This document shows positions 7,202 to 13,106 of a stretch of 13,106 bases of DNA, one piece after another. The notes under the pieces were generated by a model. The model did not search any database, had not been told where the DNA came from, and saw only the letters and a program-made list of their open reading frames with translations. The stretch covers positions 1-13,106 of the forward strand of contig CAYUJV010000085.1 in assembly GCA_964445085.1 (NCBI GenBank), read 5' to 3'. The stretch's first letter is position 1, and every line of letters begins with the position of its first letter. The translations under genes were made by a program, and so were the position numbers. Source of the stretch: Thiobacter sp964445085 (GTDB taxonomy: Bacteria; Pseudomonadota; Gammaproteobacteria; Burkholderiales; Thiobacteraceae).

Positions 7202-10200
7202 CCGCGCTGGTGCTCGTCGCGCTCTGGCTGTGGCTATCGTGGCGCAGCCTGAAGCAGGTCCAGCTGCAGCGCATGACGGTCGCCGCCTCCCTTGCCGCCA
7301 ACCAGGCACGCAGCTACTTCGACACCCTGGGCACCAATCTCGAGGCCCTCGCGCTGCGTTTGCAGCAGGCGGGCGCGCCGCAGCGCACGGAGACGGCGCT
7401 GGCGCTGTTGCAGGAGTTTCGCGCGGCCCATCCCGACCTGGGCGGGGCGACCCTGATCCTGCCCTCGGGCCAGATCGTCGCCTCCACCGCCCACAAGCCG
7501 GGCTCGCGCCTGCCCAATGTCCTGGAGAATCCGGCCTGGCACGAGGATTTCCGGCGCAACCTGGCGGCCAGCGGGCTCTCCATCAACCAGCCGCAGAAGG
7601 GCTATCTGCTCAACACCTGGCTTTTGCCCCTGCGCTACACGGTGCGCGACGCGGACGATCGACCGCTGTTCGTGCTGCAGACCAGCGTGGTCCTGGAGAA
7701 GCAGCAGGCGATGTGGGCCAATCTCGGTCTGCTCAAGGGGGCGCAGATCGGCCTGGTGCGCGAAGATGGCGTGCTGCTGAGTATCTGGCCGCTGGAGGGC
7801 GGGCGCCCGTTCGACCCGCACGGGCTCGATCTCGCGCCCCTCATGGGCTCGATCGAGAAGAACGCGAGCAATGGCTTTTTCGAGCTTGGCGCGGCCAACT
7901 GGCGCCAGGAACGCTACGGCGTCTACCAGCGGCTGCCGCGCTATCCGGTCTACTCCTTCATTTCCGCGTCGAACGCGCTGCTGCTGGACATGTGGTGGCA
8001 GACGATGCGCATCCCGATCTACGTGCTGCTGGCCCTGGCCACCCTGGCGCTCGCGACCTACGGCGTGCTTGCGGCGCGCTTCATGCAGCGCATGCGCGCC
8101 ATCCGCAGCGCGCTGGAGCGGCACGATCCCCATGTTGCCCTGCCCAGCAGCGGCGTGCGCGAAATCGATGACCTGTGCACGGCGCTGGTCGGCGCCAAGA
8201 GCGCGCTCGAGCAGGCCGCCGAGAACCGCGAGCGCCAGCTGATCTCTGCGGCCAGGGCCGGCACCTATGCCGTGCGCCTGCGCGATGGCCTGATCGTGCA
8301 GGCGGACGACGCCTTCCTCGCCATGCTCGGCCGCCCGCGCGACGCCGTGGTGGGACGGCCATGGGCATCATTGTGCGGGGAGGCGGGCGAACCGGCGGAG
8401 TCCCGCGGCGATGGCGGCGACCTCACCCTGCGCGTCCTGCGGCTGCTCAGGCCGGACGGCGCCCCGGTCTGGCTGTCGCTCGCCGAGTATCTCGACCGCT
8501 ACGGCGCGGAGCCGGTGCGGCAGGGGCTCGCCATCGACGTCAGCGAGCGCGAGCAGCTGCTGGCCAAGGTCCAGCGCCACTCGGAGCGGCTGCGGGCGTT
8601 GTGGACGGTGGCCACCGACCGCGAGCTCGCCGATGGCGACAAGGCAATGCAGATGCTGCAGCTGGGCGTGGAAACCCTGGGCATGGAGGCGGGGCTGATC
8701 GGCGAGGCGAGCGACGGGATCTATCACATCCGTCACCTGGCGGACCGACTGCGGCTGTTCGGCGAGCTGCGCAGCCTGCCGCTGATGAACACCCTGTGTG
8801 CCGCGGTGCTGCGCCGGAAGCAGAGCCTGTTCGCCTGCAACCTGGCGGAGGACCCGGAGTTTCGCGAGCACCCGACCGTGATCGACATGGGGCTGCGCAG
8901 CTACGCGAGCACGCCGATCTGGGTCGGCGATCATCTCTACGGCACGCTGGTGTTCCTGAGCCGCAAGCCCCATGCCGGCCCCTTCAGCGACGAGGACCGG
9001 GCCTTCGTCGAGATCCTGGCCAGCTGGTTCGGCCGCGTGCTGGCGGAACAGCGGCAGCACGCGGCGCTGGAAGCCATGGCCATGACCGACAGCCTGACCG
9101 GACTGCCCAACCGGCGCGCCGCGGAGGACCGCTTCGCCGGCGAACTGGCGCGCGCGCGCCGGGCCAACCAGCCCTTTGCCATCGCGGTGTGCGACCTCGA
9201 CCGCTTCAAGCTGATCAACGACCATTTCGGCCACGACGTCGGCGACGATGTCCTGCGCCATGTGGCGAAAATCATGGGCACGGTCCTGCGCGAAGGCGAC
9301 TGGGTGGCGCGTTGGGGTGGCGAGGAATTTCTCGTCTTCCTGCATGACTCGGACGACGCGAACGCGTATCACGCCATGGAGCGCCTGCGCGAGGAAATCA
9401 AGGCGCAGCCGCTGGTGAGCCGGCACGGCAACCTGGCCCTGACGGCAAGCATCGGCATCGGCGTCTACCACCCGGGAGACGCGGAGATCACCCGCGTGCT
9501 GTCGGAGGCGGACGGCTGCCTGTACGAGGCCAAGCGCCGCGGCCGCGACCGCGTCGTCGCCAGCGAATCCGTCGGCCGCGGCACCCTGTGGCAGGCGGGC
9601 ATGCTGCAGCAGGCCCTGCAGGACAACCGGGTGTGCGCCGCCTATCAGGTGATGGTGGACCTGCAAACCGGCCGGCCGGTGGCGGAGGAGGCGCTGGCGC
9701 GCCTGGTGCTGCCGGACGGTGAAATTCTGCCGGCCGCGGACTTCGTGGAGGCGGCGGAGGGCATTCATCTCATCCATGTCGTGGACGATCTGGTGGCGCG
9801 GGATGCGCTCGCCCGCTGCTGCGACGGGCGGGAGGCCGACGGCGGCAGGCCGCTGGTCCATTTCATCAATCTCTCGCCGCAGTTCCTCGCGCGCAAGGAG
9901 CTGCTCGATGCCCTGCTGGAGGAGGCGCGCCGGCACGCGGAACGCAGCGCCCTAAATTTCGGCCACAGCCAGCCCATCGTGTTCGAGATCACCGAGCGGC
10001 AGCTGCTGGAGGATTTCGGCTCGACCCGCCGGGACCTGCAGCGCCTGCTGGATTACGGCTTCCGCCTCGCCCTGGACGACTTCGGCAGCGGCTATTCCTC
10101 CTTCCTGTATCTGGCCGAGCTGCCCATCAGCTTCCTCAAGATCGAGGGCTGGATGGTGCGCAACATGCGCCACAACGAGCGCGTGCTGAGCATGGTGCGC

Positions 10201-10383
10201 AGTGTCGTGGTGCTGGCCAAGACCCTCAACATCACCACCATCGCGGAGTGCATCGAGGACGAAGAGACCGCTGCCCTCCTGCGCGAGATGGGGGTGGACT
10301 GGGGCCAGGGCTTCCTCTACGGCGAGCCGCTCTTCGCCGCTCCGCCGGGAACTCGGCAGGCGCGGCCGGGGTCGCAGTACTGA
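7117..10383 (+). CDS. Membrane c-di-GMP enzyme: periplasmic sensor-PAS-GAF-GGDEF-EAL
   Basis: A 1088-residue inner-membrane protein. Transmembrane helices lie near 22-42 and 299-319 and enclose a ~255-residue periplasmic region resembling a double-Cache sensor. Inside the cell follow a HAMP-like linker (~320-375), a PAS-like domain (~378-478), GAF (~495-645), GGDEF (~650-815) and EAL (~825-1075). The cyclase site is GGEEF (734-738), with metal residue D693 in CDLDRFK and an intact inhibitory RxxD site (R725, D728) five residues upstream. The EAL domain keeps E858 (EAL), N918 (NLS), E957 (FEITE), D987-D988 (DDFGSGYSS), K1008, E1044, E1047 and Q1064. Both activities look possible, so it could make and degrade c-di-GMP. 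Deviations are KIE for KID (1008-1010) and AECIED for the usual AEGVET (1043-1048). ATG 7117 is the first canonical start after an in-frame stop at 7090-7092. It sits between der and hfq, normally neighbours in this order. Confidence 0.93.
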   Translation: MPETRVAGALPSPSLVQLGRRVLLALGLTALVLVALWLWLSWRSLKQVQLQRMTVAASLAANQARSYFDTLGTNLEALALRLQQAGAPQRTETALALLQEFRAAHPDLGGATLILPSGQIVASTAHKPGSRLPNVLENPAWHEDFRRNLAASGLSINQPQKGYLLNTWLLPLRYTVRDADDRPLFVLQTSVVLEKQQAMWANLGLLKGAQIGLVREDGVLLSIWPLEGGRPFDPHGLDLAPLMGSIEKNASNGFFELGAANWRQERYGVYQRLPRYPVYSFISASNALLLDMWWQTMRIPIYVLLALATLALATYGVLAARFMQRMRAIRSALERHDPHVALPSSGVREIDDLCTALVGAKSALEQAAENRERQLISAARAGTYAVRLRDGLIVQADDAFLAMLGRPRDAVVGRPWASLCGEAGEPAESRGDGGDLTLRVLRLLRPDGAPVWLSLAEYLDRYGAEPVRQGLAIDVSEREQLLAKVQRHSERLRALWTVATDRELADGDKAMQMLQLGVETLGMEAGLIGEASDGIYHIRHLADRLRLFGELRSLPLMNTLCAAVLRRKQSLFACNLAEDPEFREHPTVIDMGLRSYASTPIWVGDHLYGTLVFLSRKPHAGPFSDEDRAFVEILASWFGRVLAEQRQHAALEAMAMTDSLTGLPNRRAAEDRFAGELARARRANQPFAIAVCDLDRFKLINDHFGHDVGDDVLRHVAKIMGTVLREGDWVARWGGEEFLVFLHDSDDANAYHAMERLREEIKAQPLVSRHGNLALTASIGIGVYHPGDAEITRVLSEADGCLYEAKRRGRDRVVASESVGRGTLWQAGMLQQALQDNRVCAAYQVMVDLQTGRPVAEEALARLVLPDGEILPAADFVEAAEGIHLIHVVDDLVARDALARCCDGREADGGRPLVHFINLSPQFLARKELLDALLEEARRHAERSALNFGHSQPIVFEITERQLLEDFGSTRRDLQRLLDYGFRLALDDFGSGYSSFLYLAELPISFLKIEGWMVRNMRHNERVLSMVRSVVVLAKTLNITTIAECIEDEETAALLREMGVDWGQGFLYGEPLFAAPPGTRQARPGSQY

Positions 10384-10442
10384 GTCCGGCGCCGACTCGG
10401 GCGCGAATCGAGGTATTGAACCGGGGTGATTCGGCCCCATTC

Positions 10443-10472
10443 TTAGGCAACCCCCTGGTTTTGTTCTATCAT
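10443..10472 (+). promoter_or_regulatory. Possible sigma-70 promoter for hfq
   Basis: TATCAT (10467-10472, 5/6 match to the -10 consensus) lies 18 bp after a weak -35, TTAGGC (10443-10448). The region is distinctly AT-rich within GC-rich DNA. A start near 10479 would give a ~95-nt hfq leader. hfq commonly has its own promoters in other bacteria, which makes one here plausible. Confidence 0.4.
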
Positions 10473-10505
10473 GTAGGCGTCGGGGGGGTTCCCGGGGAGG
10501 ATTTT

Positions 10506-10519
10506 CTCGCACTGGCGAG
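10506..10519 (+). other. Small hairpin in the hfq leader
   Basis: CTCGC (10506-10510) pairs with GCGAG (10515-10519) around the tetraloop ACTG. It is followed by an A-rich single-stranded-looking stretch up to the hfq ribosome site, including AAGAAACC and ACCAAAAATG. It follows an SD-like GGGGAGG (10494-10500) that has no start codon at usable distance. It could be part of an Hfq autoregulatory leader; that role is inference. Confidence 0.35.
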
Positions 10520-10572
10520 TCCGGCGAACCAAGTCAAGAAACCAGTTACACCAAAAATGCATTGGAGAAGCC

Positions 10573-10809
10573 ATGAGCGGCAAAGGGCAACTGTTACAAG
10601 ACCCGTTTCTGAACACCTTACGCAAAGAGCATATTCCCGTCTCGATTTACCTCGTGAACGGCATCAAGCTGCAAGGACAGGTCGAGTCCTTCGATCAATA
10701 CGTTGTGCTGTTGAAGAACACCGTCACCCAGATGGTGTACAAGCACGCCATTTCCACCGTTGTTCCGACGCGCCCGGTGAACATCTCCACTGATGCCCCC
10801 GACGCCTGA
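10573..10809 (+). CDS. hfq: RNA chaperone Hfq
   Basis: A 78-residue Sm-like protein forming a hexameric ring that pairs small RNAs with mRNAs. The N-terminus is the canonical GKGQLLQDPFLNTLRKEH. Sm1 contains VSIYLVNGIKLQGQVESFDQYVVLL (residues ~23-47) with the Q8-family proximal-site residues in place. Sm2 contains NTVTQMVYKHAISTVVP, including the conserved YKHA. The C-terminal tail is short (about 13 residues), as usual in betaproteobacteria. GGAG (10564-10567) is 5 nt before ATG. Base composition is clearly lower in GC than its neighbours, and its two TTA leucine codons (L8, L16) are the only in-frame TTA codons I could find in the window. The last 17 nt overlap hflX. Confidence 0.99.
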   Translation: MSGKGQLLQDPFLNTLRKEHIPVSIYLVNGIKLQGQVESFDQYVVLLKNTVTQMVYKHAISTVVPTRPVNISTDAPDA

Positions 10810-11929
10810 CCGGCAGGCCGCTGCTGACAAGGCCGTGCTCGTCAGCCTGGACTTCGGCGAGCCGGACCAGGAAGAGAGCCTGGAGGAACTGCGGCGGCTG
10901 ACGGACAGCGCCCATGCGGCGACGCTGGCCGTGATCACCGGCAGGCGCAGCCGACCGGATGCGGCGCTGTTCGCCGGCAGTGGCAAGGTCGACGAGATCG
11001 CCGATGTCCTGACCAGCACCGGTGCCGACGTGGTGATTTTCAACCACGACCTGAGCCCGGGCCAGCAGCGCAATCTGGAAGGGCGGCTGAAGTGCCGGGT
11101 GATCGATCGCACGGCCCTGATCCTGGACATCTTCGCCCAGCGCGCGAAATCCCACGAAGGCAAGCTGCAGGTCGAACTGGCCCAGCTCGAGCATCTCTCC
11201 ACCCGGCTGGTGCGCGGCTGGACCCACCTCGAGCGGCAGAAGGGCGGCATCGGCCTGCGCGGTCCGGGCGAAACCCAACTCGAGACCGACCGCCGGCTGC
11301 TCGGCAAGCGGGTGAAGCTGCTGCGGGAACGTCTCGCCAAGCTCACCCGCCAGCGCCATACCCAGCGCCGGGCGCGGGACCGGCGCAAGGTGTTCTCCGT
11401 GTCCCTGGTGGGCTACACCAACGCCGGCAAGTCCACCCTGTTCAACCGCATGACCCACGCCCAAGCCTATGCGGCCGACCAGCTGTTCGCGACCCTGGAT
11501 ACCACCTCGCGCCGCGTGTTCCTGCCGGACATCGGGCAGATCGTGCTGTCCGACACTGTCGGCTTCATCAAGCATCTGCCCCACAGCCTGATCGAGGCCT
11601 TCCGCGCCACGCTGGAGGAGGCGGCCGAGGCCGATCTGCTGCTGCATGTGGTTGATGCGGCGAGCCCGGCGCGGGACGACCAGATCGCCCAGGTGAACCA
11701 GGTGCTGGCGGAAATCGGCGCCGACCGCATCCCGCAGATCCTCGTCTTCAACAAGATCGACCTGCGCGGCCTGCCGCCGGGGCTGGAGCGGGACGAGTAT
11801 GGTAATATTTCGCGGGTTTGGGTCAGCGCCCATACCGGCGCAGGGCTCGAGCAGCTGCGGCTTGCTCTTGCCGAGGCCGCGGCGCCCGGCAAGACCGACG
11901 TGGCGGCGCGCGCCGAGTGCGCGCTCTGA
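10793..11929 (+). CDS. hflX: GTPase HflX (ribosome-splitting/rescue factor)
   Basis: A 378-residue OBG-HflX-like GTPase that binds the 50S subunit and, in E. coli, splits stalled 70S ribosomes under heat stress. The N-terminal HflX domain carries AGSGKVDEIADVL (61-73), FNHDLSPGQQRNLE (83-96) and DRTALILDIFAQRA (105-118). A coiled-coil with GGIGLRGPGETQLETDRR (151-168) follows. The G domain has GYTNAGKST (207-215), DTVGFI (254-259), NKID (320-323) and SAHTGAGL (345-352). ATG 10793 overlaps the end of hfq by 17 nt. It is the only ATG upstream of the conserved AVLVSLDFGE segment at residue 14, so the overlap is probably real and couples the two genes. The length is slightly shorter than E. coli HflX, which has a longer C-terminal tail. 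Confidence 0.97.
   Translation: MPPTPDRQAAADKAVLVSLDFGEPDQEESLEELRRLTDSAHAATLAVITGRRSRPDAALFAGSGKVDEIADVLTSTGADVVIFNHDLSPGQQRNLEGRLKCRVIDRTALILDIFAQRAKSHEGKLQVELAQLEHLSTRLVRGWTHLERQKGGIGLRGPGETQLETDRRLLGKRVKLLRERLAKLTRQRHTQRRARDRRKVFSVSLVGYTNAGKSTLFNRMTHAQAYAADQLFATLDTTSRRVFLPDIGQIVLSDTVGFIKHLPHSLIEAFRATLEEAAEADLLLHVVDAASPARDDQIAQVNQVLAEIGADRIPQILVFNKIDLRGLPPGLERDEYGNISRVWVSAHTGAGLEQLRLALAEAAAPGKTDVAARAECAL
11800..11808 (+). promoter_or_regulatory. Possible extended -10 element within hflX
   Basis: TGG followed by TAATAT (11803-11808) forms an extended -10, unusually AT-rich for its GC-rich coding context. It is very similar to the element before hisS (TGGTAAAATTCGC at 2357-2369 against TGGTAATATTTCGC here). 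No good -35 is visible. It could drive hflK from inside hflX. Confidence 0.25.
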
Positions 11930-11950
11930 CACGAAAGTCGCAAAGCGACA

Positions 11951-11997
11951 CCTCGTCCCCCTCGCCCGCTCGCGGGAGAGGGCAGGGGTGAGGGGAA
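11951..11997 (-). repeat. REP-type dispersed palindromic repeat between hflX and hflK
   Basis: On the minus strand this reads CCCCTCACCCCTGCCCTCTC followed by the CCGCGAGCGGGCGAGGG hairpin, a form I recognise as a very common intergenic repeat of Gram-negative genomes. The hairpin arms on the + strand are 11959-11969 and 11972-11982 (11 positions, one G/A mismatch, 2-nt loop). The flanking GGGGTGAGGGG lies at 11985-11995. Its spurious translations (LTPALSRERARG, PHPCPLPRAGEGD) are the familiar false peptides produced by such repeats. Its likely roles are mRNA stability or attenuation between hflX and hflK. It probably came from REP mobilisation. Confidence 0.8.
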
Positions 11998-12023
11998 CGC
12001 TCATGGCGGTTTCCCATGAGCGT
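11997..12023 (+). other. 10-bp perfect stem-loop before hflK
   Basis: ACGCTCATGG (11997-12006) pairs perfectly with CCATGAGCGT (12014-12023) across a 7-nt loop (CGGTTTC). It abuts the REP-type element, leaving two strong stem-loops in tandem between hflX and hflK. No U-tract follows. It could limit readthrough or set a processing point; hflK starts 48 nt later. Confidence 0.6.
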
Positions 12024-12070
12024 GAGACAACCCGCATCAATCTCAAGCACAACTCTGCACTGGAACCCGC

Positions 12071-13106
12071 ATGGCGTGGAACGATCCCGACTGGGGCAAG
12101 AAATCGAGCGGAGGTCCGCCGGACCTCGACGAACTCTGGCGCAACTTCAACGACAAGCTGAGCCGCATGTTCGGCGGCAAGGGCACGCCCACGCCGCCTC
12201 CCGGCGGGCCCGCCAGGCCGCCGTTCAACGGCGTGCCCCTGCTGATCGGCCTGATCCTGGTGATCTGGATCGGCAGCGGCTTCTACATCGTGAATGCCCG
12301 CGAGCGTGGCGTCGTGCTGCGTTTCGGCAAGTTCGCCGAGCTCACCATGCCCGGGCCGCACTGGCACCTGCCGTACCCGATCGAGACCGTGGAAATGGTC
12401 GACGTCGAGGGCAACCGCATCACCGAGATTGGCTATCGCCAGAGCGTGCAGAACAAGCAGTCCCATGAAGCCACCATGCTCACCGGCGACAAGAGCATCG
12501 TGAACGTGTCCTTCGCGGTGCAGTACCGGGTGACCGATCCGCAGAAATTCCTGTTCAAGAATTACATCGGCGACGATCAGGCCTACGTGCGCCAGATCGC
12601 GGAAAGCGCCATGCGCGAAGTCGTGGGCAAGACCAAGATCGATTCCGTCCTGTACGAGAGCACCCAGGTCGCGAACAAGGCGGGCGAGCTGATCCAGCAG
12701 ATGCTCGACCGCTACCAGTCGGGGATCACCGTGCAGAACGTCACCATCAGCCAGGTGCAGCCGCCGGAGCAGGTGCAGGCCGCGTTCGACGACGCCAACC
12801 GTGCCGACCAGGACCGCAAGCGCCTGCAGAGCGAGGGCGAGGCCTACGCCAACGACGTCATCCCGAAGGCCAAGGGCACCGCCGCGCGCCTGCTCCAGGA
12901 GGCGGAAGGCTATCGCGCCAGCGTGATCGCCAATGCCGAAGGCGACGCCGCGCGCTTCCGTTCCGTGGTGACCGAATACAACAAGGCCCCGGGCGTGACC
13001 CGCGACCGTCTCTACCTGGATGCCATGCAGCAGATCTTCAGCAACACCACCAAGGTCCTGGTGGACCAGAAATCCGGCAGCAATCTGCTGTACCTGCCCC
13101 TGGACA
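12071..13106 (+). CDS. hflK: HflK, FtsH-modulating SPFH membrane protein (3' end missing)
   Basis: A 345-codon open fragment that runs off the window. HflK and HflC form a large membrane cage around the FtsH protease and influence its access to membrane substrates. The N-terminus MAWNDPDWGKKSSGGPPDLDELW is typical, followed by a Gly/Pro-rich stretch. One transmembrane helix lies at about 54-74, and the SPFH/band-7 domain starts with NARERGVVLRFGKF (75-88). Further family signatures are GPHWHLPYPIE, MLTGDKSIVNVSFAVQYRV, the alanine/glutamate-rich helix EGEAYANDVIPKAKGTAARLLQEAEGY (in two parts), and the terminal SNTTKVLVDQKSGSNLLYLPL. Only a few dozen residues should be missing. GGA (12062-12064), 6 nt before the ATG, is a weak ribosome site. 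It follows hflX after 141 nt containing a REP element and a stem-loop; hflC is expected next. Confidence 0.97.
   Translation, partial: MAWNDPDWGKKSSGGPPDLDELWRNFNDKLSRMFGGKGTPTPPPGGPARPPFNGVPLLIGLILVIWIGSGFYIVNARERGVVLRFGKFAELTMPGPHWHLPYPIETVEMVDVEGNRITEIGYRQSVQNKQSHEATMLTGDKSIVNVSFAVQYRVTDPQKFLFKNYIGDDQAYVRQIAESAMREVVGKTKIDSVLYESTQVANKAGELIQQMLDRYQSGITVQNVTISQVQPPEQVQAAFDDANRADQDRKRLQSEGEAYANDVIPKAKGTAARLLQEAEGYRASVIANAEGDAARFRSVVTEYNKAPGVTRDRLYLDAMQQIFSNTTKVLVDQKSGSNLLYLPLD

Noticed and set aside
10471..10476. ATG-TAG minimal reading frame before hfq
   Set aside because: It overlaps the proposed -10 element, so it would not be in the mRNA, and it has no ribosome site.
10482..10500. G-rich run (G7, G4, GG) as a possible G-quadruplex in the hfq leader
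   Set aside because: It lacks four separate runs of three or more G with short loops unless the G7 is split; the evidence is too weak.
12003..12070. Alternative hflK start at ATG 12003
   Set aside because: It is out of frame with the hflK coding sequence and lies within the stem-loop; MAWNDPDWGKK at 12071 is the family N-terminus.
10724..12466. 580-codon minus-strand frame opposite hflX and hflK
   Set aside because: It runs across two conserved genes and the REP element, and contains the false peptide typical of that repeat.

Overview
The window is ordinary chromosome from a high-GC betaproteobacterium. Two things indicate this: the strongly GC-biased third codon positions, and the gene order rodZ-ispG-hisS-yfgM-bamB-der-hfq-hflX-hflK, which is the order I know from Burkholderiales/Rhodocyclales-type genomes. 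In enterobacteria these genes are split, with hfq behind miaA. Every supported gene is on the + strand. The genus cannot be fixed from the sequence alone.

Layout: 1-1453 holds the 3' end of rodZ (cell shape) and complete ispG (isoprenoid synthesis). Positions 1454-2387 hold a hairpin-containing leader and a DUF3050 gene of unknown function. Positions 2404-5521 hold hisS, yfgM and bamB (histidyl-tRNA synthetase, an inner-membrane TPR protein of the envelope secretion pathway, and the BAM-complex lipoprotein). Positions 5539-6942 hold der, a double-domain GTPase for 50S assembly. Positions 7117-10383 hold a 1088-residue membrane-bound c-di-GMP enzyme with a periplasmic sensor and PAS, GAF, GGDEF and EAL domains. 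Positions 10573-13106 hold hfq, hflX and the 5' part of hflK (RNA chaperone, ribosome-splitting GTPase, FtsH-modulating membrane protein). The window ends inside hflK; hflC would be expected next.

The core genes are tightly packed, with 2-17 nt gaps or overlaps (rodZ/ispG, yfgM/bamB, bamB/der, hfq/hflX), and look co-transcribed in blocks. Two genes do not belong to the usual syntenic block and each sits next to a structured intergenic region: the DUF3050 gene (between ispG and hisS) and the GGDEF/EAL gene (between der and hfq). They are the accessory part of the window.

Non-coding features are small: paired stem-loops ahead of DUF3050; a four-unit 11-bp tandem repeat between hisS and yfgM; nested inverted repeats and an 18-bp near-palindrome after der; an AT-rich promoter-like leader before hfq; and a dispersed REP-type element plus a 10-bp stem-loop between hflX and hflK. 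No gene-free stretch exceeds 300 bases. I see no mobile element, CRISPR array, rRNA or tRNA. I do not see a new multi-gene system. The best leads are the DUF3050 protein with a possible di-metal site, the c-di-GMP enzyme inserted beside hfq, and the structured leaders.
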